NCBI GenBank assembly: GCA_027492875.1
Contig: JAPUDV010000136.1
Location: 1-35,507 of the forward strand
From: Candidatus Competibacteraceae bacterium
GTDB taxonomy: Bacteria > Pseudomonadota > Gammaproteobacteria > Competibacterales > Competibacteraceae
Length of the DNA: 35,507 nucleotides
Direction of reading: 5' to 3'
Positions 1-8,067 of the stretch are shown piece after piece. Made by a program: the position numbers and the translations under genes. The notes beneath the pieces were generated by a model. The model saw only the letters and a list, made by a program, of their open reading frames with translations. It searched no databases and was not told the origin of the DNA. Every line of letters starts with the position of its first letter. Position 1 is the stretch's first letter.

Positions 1-2
1 CT

Positions 3-401
3 TTGCGAGGGAAAGGTGCGGGTGATCCCATCAAGGTGACGGCAGGTAATTTTCTGCGTGCTGTTCCTATTGCGATAGCATTGAGCCTATTAATGGCGAA
101 CAGCATCTCTATAGACTATGCTGGATTTTGGTACGCAGTTTCGTCGGGCGCGCTGGCTTCCGGAATAGGGTACGCCATTTGGTACATGGCATTACCGGTG
201 TTGAAAGCCACCAATGCCGCAACCGTGCAGCTCAGTGTGCCGGTCATTGCGGCCTTGGGTGGCATCATTTTCCTTGGTGAGCCCATAACACTGCGCTTAG
301 TGTTGGCGTCCGTAGCTACCCTCGGTGGGATCGCGTTAGTCATTCTGGAGAAGCAACATGCAAATACTACTCAACAAATTGCTCCAGCGGATCGCCCGTA
401 A
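3..401 (+). CDS. EamA/DMT-family permease, C-terminal part (5' end outside window)
   Basis: The reading frame is open to the left edge, so the gene starts outside the window; only about 132 C-terminal residues are seen. They form hydrophobic segments typical of the second EamA repeat of drug/metabolite transporters. The repeat's usual ending is visible: a PVIAALGG helix, then FLGEPIT, then a last helix (about residues 99-115) and a short polar tail. Such proteins are inner-membrane exporters of metabolites or amino acids with ten membrane segments; the substrate cannot be told here. The DNA of this gene and the next is less GC-rich than the operon that follows. Confidence 0.85.
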   Translation: MRGKGAGDPIKVTAGNFLRAVPIAIALSLLMANSISIDYAGFWYAVSSGALASGIGYAIWYMALPVLKATNAATVQLSVPVIAALGGIIFLGEPITLRLVLASVATLGGIALVILEKQHANTTQQIAPADRP

Positions 402-447
402 GCACCAGACTGCAGAATCTCACCATTAAACTCTCTGTAAAGCAACA

Positions 448-651
448 ATGAATACTTCCTTGCTTCTCCTCGGTGTGCTTTTCGGCTCAGTCGGGCTTGG
501 CTATTTTTTGTACGGCAAGAAGCAGCGAGCAGTCGTGCCTCTTGTTTGTGGTCTTGCCCTCATGGTCGTTCCTTATTTCATTTCCAGCACTGCTCTTCTC
601 GTCATGGTGGGTGCTGTGCTCTCAGGTATTCCATATTTTGTGAGGATGTGA
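448..651 (+). CDS. Small integral membrane protein, 67 aa
   Basis: The 67-residue protein is almost entirely hydrophobic: an N-terminal helix (about residues 3-22), a short basic loop (GKKQR), then two further helices (about 29-46 and 48-64). It resembles a conserved family of tiny proteobacterial membrane proteins that databases often label 'amino acid transport protein' with little evidence. It starts 46 bases after the EamA stop on the same strand, so co-transcription is possible. The function is unknown to me. The helices and the ATG start support a real gene. Confidence 0.65.
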   Translation: MNTSLLLLGVLFGSVGLGYFLYGKKQRAVVPLVCGLALMVVPYFISSTALLVMVGAVLSGIPYFVRM

Positions 652-673
652 GTTATCATGAGGATGATGAACG

Positions 674-1516
674 ATGAGTAACATCAATTTGCAGGATTGG
701 GTGGGCAGGAATGAAGAAATCCAGGATTACGTTTATCCCACTCCGGCTAGGGCGCTGGCTCTGACCTTAAATGATCGAGATTTTGCAGGCAAGGAAGGCG
801 ATCCGCTGCCCGAGCTCTGGCACTGGCTGTATTTTTTGCCGCTGGTCGCCCGCGCGGAAATAGGTCCAGACGGCCATCCAAAACGCGGTGGTTTTTTACC
901 ACCGGTTGCCTTGGAACGGCGGATGTGGGCCAGCGGTCAATTGACGTTTCACCGAAATTTACGGATCGGCGAGGCGGTCACGAAAACCTCCGAGATCCTC
1001 AAGGTGGCGGAAAAAGAAGGTAAAGCCGGCAGCATGGTGTTTGTTACCGTCCGGCACACAATCAGTTCCGCCAGAGGGATCGCCATCGAGGAACAACAGG
1101 ATATCGTTTATCTACCGATGCCCAAGCAATTCGTTCCGGCGGCTCCCAACCCGGTTCCCGAGGATCTTGAATGGCAAGAGGCGTACCCCGTCGATCCAGT
1201 GCTGTTGTTCCGCTTCTCGGCGTTGACCTTCAACTCTCATAAAATCCACTACGACATGAAATACGTCACTGAGGTGGAAAAATATCCTGGCCTAGTGGTG
1301 CATGGTCCCTTACAGGCTGTATTGCTGTTGGAATCGGCGAAGCGCAACAATCCGAATCGACAACCGGCTAGCTACCGCTTTCGCGCGTTGCGACCCCTTT
1401 TCGATTTTGACCGAGTGTCGGTTTGCGGTCGGTCTAACTCGGACGGTAGCCACGAGTTATATACGGCCAATACCGATAGCCATATTGGCATGCAGGCCAC
1501 CCTATCCTGGAGATAA
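674..1516 (+). CDS. MaoC/HTD2-type hydratase, probable mesaconyl-C4-CoA hydratase
   Basis: The 280-residue protein has the double hot-dog layout of the HTD2/mesaconyl-C4-CoA hydratase group. An N-terminal FAS1-like hot-dog half (about 15-145) contains LPPVALERRMWASG. The C-terminal half carries the hydratase signature FSALTFNSHKIHYD (about 182-195) followed by YPGLVVHGP. The family hydrates mesaconyl-C4-CoA to citramalyl-CoA or related enoyl-CoA thioesters. It is the first gene of a three-gene run: a lyase starts 5 bases after its stop and a CoA transferase follows. That context fits mesaconate/citramalate interconversion to acetyl-CoA and pyruvate, or part of a 3-hydroxypropionate bi-cycle. 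Exact substrate is inferred from family and neighbours. Confidence 0.8.
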   Translation: MSNINLQDWVGRNEEIQDYVYPTPARALALTLNDRDFAGKEGDPLPELWHWLYFLPLVARAEIGPDGHPKRGGFLPPVALERRMWASGQLTFHRNLRIGEAVTKTSEILKVAEKEGKAGSMVFVTVRHTISSARGIAIEEQQDIVYLPMPKQFVPAAPNPVPEDLEWQEAYPVDPVLLFRFSALTFNSHKIHYDMKYVTEVEKYPGLVVHGPLQAVLLLESAKRNNPNRQPASYRFRALRPLFDFDRVSVCGRSNSDGSHELYTANTDSHIGMQATLSWR

Positions 1517-1521
1517 CGTCG

Positions 1522-2442
1522 ATGGCGGAGAGACTGGAACGTTCGATATTACTGGCGCCGGCTTCCAACTGGAACATGATTCAAAAGACCGCTGCCGCCC
1601 GCGCGGATGCGGTCTGCATCGATCTGGAAGACGCGGTGACGGTGGACGAAAAAGAGGCGAGTCGGGCCAATGTCGTTCGTGCGTACAAGGAACTGAATTT
1701 CGGCAACAAGCTGAGGATGTACCGGATCAATGGGCTGGACACCCATTATGCCTATCGGGATCTGATCGAGGTGGTGGAAGCCGCCGGCGATGGCATCGAT
1801 TTGATCGTAGTGCCCAAGGTCAACCGCCCCGAAGATATCTATGTGGTGGAAACGCTGCTGACGCAGATCGAGAGTTACCGGAAATTCTCGCGCCCCATCG
1901 GCATCGAGGCGCTGATTGAGACCGCCGCCGGTTGCGTCAATATCCGGGAAATCGCGGCCTGTTCCACCCGGTTGGAAGGCTTCGTGTATGGCTCCGGCGA
2001 TTACGCGGCGTCGGTGCGGATGCCGATGGAATCGATCGGGGAATTGGACGAAAACGACGCGGCTTATCCCGGTCACCGCTGGCATCACATCATGCATTCG
2101 ATCGTCACCGCCGCCCGCGCCTATAACAAGCGCGCCATCGACGGGCCTTTCGCCGGCATCAAGAATCCTGAGGGCTTAACGCAGGCTTGCAAAATCGGGC
2201 GGGCCATGGGCTTCGACGGTAAATGGTGCATTCATCCGAGTCAGATCGAAACGGTCAACCACACTTTTGTGCCGTCGGCAAAGGATATCGAATGGGCACA
2301 AACCGTGTTGCGCGAGTACGAGCTCGCGCGGCGAGAGGGTCGGGGCGCCCTCAGCGTCAAGGGAAAAATGATCGATGTTGCCTCGCTCAGAATCTGCCAT
2401 GCCCTGGTTGAAAGGGCTAGACTGGCGGGATTACTCAACTGA
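1522..2442 (+). CDS. HpcH/HpaI-CitE family lyase, malyl-/citramalyl-CoA lyase-like
   Basis: A 306-residue TIM-barrel lyase of the citrate lyase beta/malyl-CoA lyase type. Visible landmarks are RSILLAPASN at the N-terminus, IDLEDAV (33-39), IVVPKV, the Mg-ligand strand LIETAAG, the second ligand region GSGDYAAS, and the CoA-proximal KWCIHPSQI. The usual reaction is reversible C-C cleavage of a 3-hydroxy-acyl-CoA, such as malyl-CoA to glyoxylate and acetyl-CoA or citramalyl-CoA to pyruvate and acetyl-CoA. It begins 5 bases after the hydratase gene and ends just before the CoA transferase, so all three are probably one transcript. The product of the upstream hydratase would be its natural substrate. 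Confidence 0.83.
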   Translation: MAERLERSILLAPASNWNMIQKTAAARADAVCIDLEDAVTVDEKEASRANVVRAYKELNFGNKLRMYRINGLDTHYAYRDLIEVVEAAGDGIDLIVVPKVNRPEDIYVVETLLTQIESYRKFSRPIGIEALIETAAGCVNIREIAACSTRLEGFVYGSGDYAASVRMPMESIGELDENDAAYPGHRWHHIMHSIVTAARAYNKRAIDGPFAGIKNPEGLTQACKIGRAMGFDGKWCIHPSQIETVNHTFVPSAKDIEWAQTVLREYELARREGRGALSVKGKMIDVASLRICHALVERARLAGLLN

Positions 2443-2450
2443 GACGATAT

Positions 2451-3674
2451 GTGATGGCGAAAATATTGGAAGGATTGCGGGTGGTTGAGGGTACCGCCTT
2501 CGTGGCCGCGCCGCTGGCGGGCATGACCTTGGCGCAGATGGGCGCGGACGTGATCCGGTTCGACCGCCTCCGGGGTGGTCTGGACCATCACCGCTGGCCG
2601 GTCACCCACGACAACAAAAGCCTGTTCTGGGCCGGCTTGAACAAGGGCAAGCGCTCCTTGGCCGTGGATGTCAGCACACCGCGCGGGCAGGAGATCGCCA
2701 CTCAGTTGATCTGCGCCCCCGGACCGGAAGCGGGTATTTTTCTGACCAATCTCCGGGTGCGCGGCTGGATGGATTACGAACACCTGAAGCAGCACCGCGA
2801 AGACCTGATCATGCTGACCGTGCTGGGCAATCGGGAAGGTGGGCCAGCGGTCGATTACACCATCAACCCCGGTGTGGGCTTCCCCCACGCCACCGGGCCG
2901 GAGGGTTCCGCCGATCCGGTTTGCCATGTGCTGCCGGCCTGGGATTGCATTACCGGCCAGATGGCGGCGCTGGGTTTGCTGGCGGCCGAGCGGCACCGGC
3001 GGCTGACCGGCCAGGGTCAGTCGGTGGAGATCGCCCTCAAGGATGTCGCCCTGGCCATGCTGGGCAATTTGGGGATCATCGGCGAGGTGATGGTCAACGA
3101 TTTTGATCGGCCCAAGTACGGCAATTACCTGTATGGCGCTTACGGCAACGAATTCGACACCGCCGATGGCCGCAAGGTGATGGTGGTCGGCTTGACCCGG
3201 CGGCAGTGGGACGGGCTGTGCAAGATCACTGGCTTGAAGGCGGAATTCGATGCCCTGGGCGAGAAGTTGGGTTTGAATCTGAACCATGAAGGCGATCGGT
3301 TCAAGGCCCGTGCCGAGATCACCGCACTGCTGGCGCCCTGGTTCCGGGCCAGGAAAGTGGAGGAATTCGCCCAGGCTTTCGACGAGAGCGGGGTCACTTG
3401 GTCGGTGTTTCGCAGCTTCAAGCAGGCCGTCCAGCAGGAGCCCGACCTGTCGACGCGGCATCCGATGTTCAGCTTGCTGGAACAGCCGGGCATCGGCGAG
3501 TATCTGGTGCCGGGTTCCCCGTTCGAGTTCGGCGAGTTCGAGCGTACTCCGCCCAAGCGGGCCGCCGTGCTGGGCGAGCACACCGATGAGATTTTGTCGG
3601 GCATTCTCGGTATGAGCGATGCCGAGATTTCCCGGCTGCACGAAGACAAAGTGGTGGCGGGACCGCGCCTTTGA
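2451..3674 (+). CDS. Family III CoA transferase, possible mesaconyl-CoA C1-C4 or mesaconate CoA transferase
   Basis: The 407-residue protein has the CaiB/BaiF (formyl-CoA transferase type) fold. The N-terminus reads LEGLRVVEGTAFVAAPLAG, with MGADVIRFD and NKGKRSLAVD following. The expected catalytic aspartate is at about residue 165 in PAWDCITG, before RRLTGQGQSVEI. Family members shuttle CoA through a covalent aspartyl intermediate. With a mesaconyl-C4-CoA hydratase-like gene and a lyase upstream, transfer of CoA within or onto mesaconate is the best guess. The start may be GTG 2451 or ATG 2454, only 8 or 11 bases after the lyase stop. The gene is convergent with the ABC ATPase gene and leaves only a 22-base gap. 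Confidence 0.8.
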   Translation: MMAKILEGLRVVEGTAFVAAPLAGMTLAQMGADVIRFDRLRGGLDHHRWPVTHDNKSLFWAGLNKGKRSLAVDVSTPRGQEIATQLICAPGPEAGIFLTNLRVRGWMDYEHLKQHREDLIMLTVLGNREGGPAVDYTINPGVGFPHATGPEGSADPVCHVLPAWDCITGQMAALGLLAAERHRRLTGQGQSVEIALKDVALAMLGNLGIIGEVMVNDFDRPKYGNYLYGAYGNEFDTADGRKVMVVGLTRRQWDGLCKITGLKAEFDALGEKLGLNLNHEGDRFKARAEITALLAPWFRARKVEEFAQAFDESGVTWSVFRSFKQAVQQEPDLSTRHPMFSLLEQPGIGEYLVPGSPFEFGEFERTPPKRAAVLGEHTDEILSGILGMSDAEISRLHEDKVVAGPRL

Positions 3675-3696
3675 GTGGTTTTTCGCCGCCGCCGGT

Positions 3697-4629
3697 TCAG
3701 GCGGTCTGCGCGCTCTTGTTCACCAGCCGCACGAACAGTTCTTCCAGCCGGTTGGTCTTGTTGCGCAGACTGACCACTTCGATGCCCTGCACCGACAGCG
3801 CCTGAAACAGACCGTTCAGGCCACGGTCCTTGGAGACATCGGCCTCCAAGGTCCATTCATCCACTCGCCGCAGTGCATAGCCGGGCGCGGCCGGTGGTTC
3901 GACCAGCGGCTGGCGCAGGTTCAGCACGAAGGTTTCCAGATGCAGGCGGCCGATCAGGGCACTCATCCGGTCGTTCGCGACGATCCGGCCTTGATCGATG
4001 ATGGCGATATGCCGGCACAGGCTTTCCGCCTCTTCCAGGTAGTGGGTGGTTAGAATGATGGTGGTGCCACGGGCGTTGATGGCGCGCAGGAAATCCCAGG
4101 TCGAGCGGCGAATCTCGATGTCTACCCCAGCGCTCGGTTCGTCCAGGATCAGCAGTTTCGGTTCGTGAACCAGCGCGCGGGCGATCATCAGCCGGCGTTT
4201 CATGCCCCCCGACAGCTCCCGCGCCATCACCTGCCGCTTTTCCCATAAACCCAGCTGCTTGAGATAGATTTCGGCCCGCTGGTGGGCCAGCTCGCGCGGG
4301 ATGCCGTAGTAGCCGGCCTGGTTGACGAGAATCTCGACGACCGGTTCGAACTGATTGAAGTTGAACTCCTGCGGCACCAGTCCGATACAGGCTTTCGCTG
4401 CGCTCAGCTCGCGGTCGAGGTCGTGCCCGAAGATCCGAGCGGAACCGCCGGATTTGCGCACCAGCGAGCAGATAATGCCGATGGTGGTGGATTTGCCGGC
4501 GCCGTTGGGGCCGAGCAGGGCGAAAAACTCACCTTCCGCAACGTCCAGGTCGATGCCGCGCAGGGCTTCGAGGCCGTTGGCGTAGGTCTTGCGCAACTGG
4601 CGCAGAGTCAGGGCGGGAGCAGCGGTCAT
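3697..4629 (-). CDS. ABC-2 type transporter ATP-binding protein (YadG-like)
   Basis: This 310-residue ATPase has a complete nucleotide-binding domain. Walker A is GPNGAGKS (40-47), the signature is LSGGMKRR, Walker B is LLILDEPSAGVD and the H-loop is TTHYLEEAE. The tail after about residue 235 is a small accessory domain ending in LEELFVRLV, as in YadG/CcmA-type exporters. It would work with an ABC-2 membrane protein, usually the next gene downstream. Here the downstream position holds a convergent CoA transferase, so the partner permease is not in sight. The apbE gene lies 25 bases upstream on the same strand, suggesting one transcript. Confidence 0.88.
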   Translation of the reverse strand: MTAAPALTLRQLRKTYANGLEALRGIDLDVAEGEFFALLGPNGAGKSTTIGIICSLVRKSGGSARIFGHDLDRELSAAKACIGLVPQEFNFNQFEPVVEILVNQAGYYGIPRELAHQRAEIYLKQLGLWEKRQVMARELSGGMKRRLMIARALVHEPKLLILDEPSAGVDIEIRRSTWDFLRAINARGTTIILTTHYLEEAESLCRHIAIIDQGRIVANDRMSALIGRLHLETFVLNLRQPLVEPPAAPGYALRRVDEWTLEADVSKDRGLNGLFQALSVQGIEVVSLRNKTNRLEELFVRLVNKSAQTA

Positions 4630-4654
4630 GGCGCGGTCCGGGCAAAGCGCGAGA

Positions 4655-5719
4655 TCAGGGTTGCTGGGGCATTAGATACGGCTCGAATTCAGGGGTAAAG
4701 CGTTCCTGAAATCCGCCGTCGGGATTGATCAGCATAAAAAAAGCCGCCAGATGGTGTTCGCTGGCCAGTTGGAAACCCAGTTCCGGGCCGGCGGCCAGCA
4801 AAGTGGTGGCGGTGGCGTCGGCCACCATGGAGCGATCGCTGATCACCGTCACCGAAGCCAGGGTTTGCGGGACCGGCCAGCCGGTGCGCGGGTTGATGAC
4901 GTGCGAGTAGCGCCGGCCGTTCTGCTCGAAAAAATTGCGGTAGTCACCCGAGGTGGAGACCGCGCGCTCGCCCAAGCGGATCAGTCGTTCGACCGAGCGC
5001 TGGCCGGCCACCGGCTTTTCGATGGCGATGGTCCAAGGTTCGCCGCGACCGTTGCGGCCCCGGGCGCGGATTTCACCGCCGATCGAGACTAGATAGTTTC
5101 CGACGCCGGTGGCGTCGATCAAGGCGGCCATCCGATCCACGCCGTAGCCCTTGGCTATGGCGGAAAGATCGACGTACAGGTCGGCGCGGTCCTTTTTCAG
5201 CGCCGGCGGCTCGGCGCGGGCGTGCAAGTGCCAGTAACCGACCCGCTCGCGCGCTCGGGCGATGGTGGCTGCGGAGGGAACTTCATCGCGGCGTGGTTCC
5301 GGTCCAAAGCCCCAGAGATTGACCAGCGGGCCGACGGTGATATCGAAAATACCGCCGCTGAGTTCGCCGATCCGCAAGCCCTCGGCGATCACCTGTTGCA
5401 ATTCGGGAGAAGCCGCTATCCAGTCGGTGTCGGGGTTCCGGTTGAAGCGCGACAGTTCCGAATCCGGGTCGTAAGTGGACATTTGCCGGTTGATGCGGAC
5501 CAGTATCTCCTCGACCCGTGCCTGGAGACCGGCGGGGACGGTTTGCCCCGGCGCCGGTACCAGCTTGAGGTCGTAGCTGGTGCCCATGGTAGCGCCGGTC
5601 AGGCGGACGGTGGGGTCGGGCGGAGGTCGGTCGCAGGCAGCCAGCGCCAGCGCGGCCAGCAACGGCAAGACACGCACTGGCCACCGGTGGCGCGGTGATC
5701 TACAAAGGCGCTTCAGCAT
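4655..5719 (-). CDS. apbE: FAD:protein FMN transferase (ApbE), lipoprotein
   Basis: A 354-residue protein with an N-terminal lipoprotein signal: basic start, hydrophobic stretch and lipobox LAAC, with the lipidated cysteine at about residue 29. ApbE hallmarks follow: TGATMGTSY, DLSAIAKGYGVD, SIGGEIRARG, STSGDYRNFF, SHVINPRTGWPV and ADATATTLLAAG. These proteins use FAD and Mg to attach FMN to a threonine of exported target proteins such as Rnf or Nqr subunits, on the outer face of the inner membrane. No obvious flavin-accepting target is encoded nearby. The gene is followed closely by an ABC ATPase on the same strand. Confidence 0.93.
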   Translation of the reverse strand: MLKRLCRSPRHRWPVRVLPLLAALALAACDRPPPDPTVRLTGATMGTSYDLKLVPAPGQTVPAGLQARVEEILVRINRQMSTYDPDSELSRFNRNPDTDWIAASPELQQVIAEGLRIGELSGGIFDITVGPLVNLWGFGPEPRRDEVPSAATIARARERVGYWHLHARAEPPALKKDRADLYVDLSAIAKGYGVDRMAALIDATGVGNYLVSIGGEIRARGRNGRGEPWTIAIEKPVAGQRSVERLIRLGERAVSTSGDYRNFFEQNGRRYSHVINPRTGWPVPQTLASVTVISDRSMVADATATTLLAAGPELGFQLASEHHLAAFFMLINPDGGFQERFTPEFEPYLMPQQP

Positions 5720-5801
5720 GGCAATGACGCGCCCGCCGGGGAAACTGGCGGCATCGTGGCGGCATCGGGCAGGTGACGCCGGTTGCCGTGGAGCAGGGCG
5801 T

Positions 5802-6689
5802 TCAAGCGCCGGCCGCCGCTTCCATCGCGGTGATGGCGTCGGCCATGCTCACCACGCGGCGGGCGCTTTCGACATGAAGGTTTTCGACCAGCCTGCCGTT
5901 CACCACCACCACGCCCTCGCCCCGCGCCGCCGCCGCCGCATGGGCTTCGATGATTTGCCGGGACCAGGCCACATCCTCCGGCTTCGGGGTGAAGACCCCG
6001 TTGCAGGGACCCACCTGCTTGGGATGAATCAGCGTCTTGCCGTCGAAACCGAACTCGCTGCCCTGGCGGCAGGCGAATTCGAAGCCGGTGTCGTCGTTGA
6101 GATCGAGATACACGCCGTCGAGGATGGCAAGCCCGGCGGCGCGGGCGGCCAGCAGGCACAACCCGAGCGAGGTGACGAACGGCAGGCGTTCGTGGGTGTG
6201 GGCGCAGTCCAGTTCCTTGGCCAGATCGGAGGTGCCCATGACCAGACATTCCATGCGCGATGAGGCGCGGGCGATCCACTGCGATTCGAGGATGCTGCGC
6301 GGGGTTTCCATCATCGCCCAGATCGTCATGCTGGCGGGAGCGCCGTTGGCTTCCATGATCGCTTCCATGTGACGGATAGCGTCGACGCTTTCCACCTTGG
6401 GCAGCAGCAGCGCGTCGGCGCCCGACTTGGCGGCCATGGCGATGTCTTCGTAGCCCCAGCGGGTGGACAGGGCGTTGACGCGGATGATGGTCTCGCGCAT
6501 GCCGAAACCGCCGGCGGCGACCGCCTCGCACACCTGTTTACGGGCCAGTTCCTTGGCGTCGGGGGCAACGGCGTCTTCCAGGTCGAGAATCAGGCCGTCG
6601 GCCGGCAGGGCGCGAGCCTTTTCCAGGGCGCGGGCGTTGGAGCCTGGCATGTACAGCACGCTGCGGCGGGGACGCGCGGATTTGGGCAT
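5802..6689 (-). CDS. CitE-like CoA lyase (malyl-CoA/citramalyl-CoA lyase family)
   Basis: This is a second CitE-type TIM-barrel lyase, 295 residues. It has RRSVLYMPGSN near the start, LILDLEDAV (33-41), LLLPKVES, the Mg-ligand region MMETPRSI, GTSDLAKEL and GKTLIHPKQV. The MPGSN form is typical of CitE-like citramalyl-CoA or malyl-CoA lyases acting without an acyl-carrier partner, and no citrate lyase alpha or gamma subunit is nearby. It is not close in sequence to the lyase at 1522-2442, so the two may act on different thioesters of the same pathway. The ATG is preceded by a GGAGAA ribosome-binding site. It is the first gene of the leftward group and could share a transcript with apbE, 82 bases downstream. 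Confidence 0.86.
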   Translation of the reverse strand: MPKSARPRRSVLYMPGSNARALEKARALPADGLILDLEDAVAPDAKELARKQVCEAVAAGGFGMRETIIRVNALSTRWGYEDIAMAAKSGADALLLPKVESVDAIRHMEAIMEANGAPASMTIWAMMETPRSILESQWIARASSRMECLVMGTSDLAKELDCAHTHERLPFVTSLGLCLLAARAAGLAILDGVYLDLNDDTGFEFACRQGSEFGFDGKTLIHPKQVGPCNGVFTPKPEDVAWSRQIIEAHAAAAARGEGVVVVNGRLVENLHVESARRVVSMADAITAMEAAAGA

Positions 6690-6834
6690 AACGGTTCTCC
6701 TGGTCGGGTTTAGGGCGCGCGGGCTCGAGTGGCCCGCAAGGTTGGGAAGATTAGCGCAACCGGCGCGTGGCCGGAAGTCCGGGGGATCGAAAGTCCGGGG
6801 TAAGCGCGCTTCATGGGGGTTGGCGGGAGGCTGA

Positions 6835-6855
6835 GCCCCAGAGGCTGTACGGAAA
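6835..6855 (+). repeat. Dispersed repeat, copy 1 (GCCCCAGAG..TGTAC..AAA)
   Basis: The partner of the element at 9266-9286, located just before the orphan terminator hairpin. Both copies lie in intergenic DNA flanking the 7.3-9.1 kb gene group. Confidence 0.5.
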
Positions 6856-6873
6856 GTGTCTTTGAAAGAAAAT

Positions 6874-6895
6874 CCCGCGCGAGGCGGGCTTTTTT
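6874..6895 (+). terminator. Intrinsic terminator-like hairpin without an upstream gene
   Basis: CCCGC (6874-6878) pairs with GCGGG (6884-6888) around a five-base loop, followed by C and a run of six T. It would stop rightward transcription, yet no rightward gene ends upstream. It may close a small RNA or insulate the next gene from antisense reads. Confidence 0.5.
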
Positions 6896-6916
6896 ATGGG
6901 GGTGTGGCCGAAACGT

Positions 6917-6939
6917 AACACCACCGGGCGGGTGGTGTT
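6917..6939. repeat. Perfect 9-bp inverted repeat
   Basis: AACACCACC (6917-6925) and GGTGGTGTT (6931-6939) are perfect inverted copies around a five-base loop. It could be an RNA hairpin or an operator; no family is recognised. Confidence 0.55.
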
Positions 6940-7334
6940 TGCGGTGCACCGGCGGCAGCTTGCTTGCCGTGGTGTCTTGGTGGCCCAGTAAATTTGTTGG
7001 ATCACGTCGGCTTGGCTCACTTACCGAAGCACTTTACGCACCGATGTGCCTTTCGTCCACGAGGCTGAAAACCAAAACCGTCCGAACTATTGCCGATGAG
7101 AGTCCGAAAGAATGGGAACGATTACAGGAAACAGTCATGCTGACCCGAAAACGGCTCATTTTGGCCCGGTTCAGACAAGGGTGGCTATTAAGTGTACCAG
7201 CAGGTATTTTTTAAATAATCATCATAATCATAAAGATAAATTATTGGCACAAGCGATGCTCTAGACCCATCGTATGATGGGGGGTGGCTGTAAAAGCCTC
7301 TTAATTCCAAGAGTTGAAATACAGGTGGATACTC

Positions 7335-8039
7335 ATGCAACAACTCACGCTTGATTGCAGACAGCTTGATCAATGGGATTTTGTGAATCAGCCACCCGTG
7401 CGTTTACCGGGTACGCGAAGCAAAAAGTCGCTATCGACAACCGAAGCCACTGCACTAAAATCGGCGATTGGACTTGGAAGCACTCTGGGGCTTGGCAATA
7501 TCTTTAAGACGGCTGAAGAGGTCGTCAATATTGCGAGTTCCCCCTCTGTGGCGACCTCTGTATTAAAACCGAGCAAGGGAACACTAACTTCTCCCAGCCT
7601 TGTTATTAAATTCACCAGCAGCAGCGAGGTGACCGGATCGATAGCGGTGGCTGGTTCCCTGAGTGCGGTCATCGGCGTCACTGGTTCTTTTGGAATTTAC
7701 GCATCAACGACTAGAGAAATAGGTATTTTTTCTACCATAGGGGGAAGCTTAACCTTCAACTCTCCGGGCGCTGCTGCGGGTGGGGAAGTCACCTTAATCA
7801 TAGGCACCCCATCGGATTTCGCAGGACCTTATTTCGGGGTTTCCGTTGGTGTTGGAACAGGGGTGGCTGCTGCCGTTACGTTATTGTTCTCGCCGACATT
7901 CCCCTCTACTCCTGGGGCTCCATTGATTCTTACTTATATGGGGGCTGCTTTCAACGTCTCTGCAGTGACTCCTACTAAATTTCCTATTAATATTTCGATC
8001 CAGGTAACCAATACAAGAATCTCTGGTGTGAAATTTTAG
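7335..8039 (+). CDS. Uncharacterised Gly/Ser/Val/Thr-rich protein
   Basis: ATG 7335 is preferred over the upstream TTG 7314 because AGGTGG lies 7-12 bases before it. The product is 234 residues. A polar N-terminal part (1-50) is followed by a long stretch rich in Gly, Ser, Val, Thr and Ala with alternating hydrophobic and small residues, suggesting beta-structure or membrane insertion rather than a soluble enzyme. There is no classical N-terminal signal peptide and no cysteine beyond the early region. I do not recognise a family. It is followed 28 bases later by a stand-alone peptidoglycan-binding domain gene, and codon use is visibly less GC-rich than the neighbourhood, suggesting transfer. 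Confidence 0.6.
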   Translation: MQQLTLDCRQLDQWDFVNQPPVRLPGTRSKKSLSTTEATALKSAIGLGSTLGLGNIFKTAEEVVNIASSPSVATSVLKPSKGTLTSPSLVIKFTSSSEVTGSIAVAGSLSAVIGVTGSFGIYASTTREIGIFSTIGGSLTFNSPGAAAGGEVTLIIGTPSDFAGPYFGVSVGVGTGVAAAVTLLFSPTFPSTPGAPLILTYMGAAFNVSAVTPTKFPINISIQVTNTRISGVKF

Positions 8040-8067
8040 GTGAACAACAATCGATATGAGGTGATTT

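Larger units (their letters stand above)
6690..7334. other. Non-coding, hairpin-rich intergenic stretch
   Basis: No convincing gene is found in these 645 bases; short open frames on both strands look random. The stretch should contain the promoter of the leftward lyase gene at its left end and that of the rightward gene at its right end. It also holds an intrinsic-terminator-like hairpin and a perfect 9-bp inverted repeat, listed separately, and one copy of a repeat found again near 9.27 kb. The right half (about 7200-7330) is AT-richer, a likely promoter zone. Confidence 0.5.

Noticed and set aside
2241..3641. Long minus-strand open frame (466 codons)
   Set aside because: It lies fully opposite the CoA transferase and lyase genes, whose motifs are clear; the antisense frame is rich in His, Gln and Arg and has no recognisable domain.
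6811..7020. Minus-strand small frame in the hairpin-rich gap
   Set aside because: It crosses the hairpin elements, has no known motif and no ribosome-binding site, so it is treated as chance.
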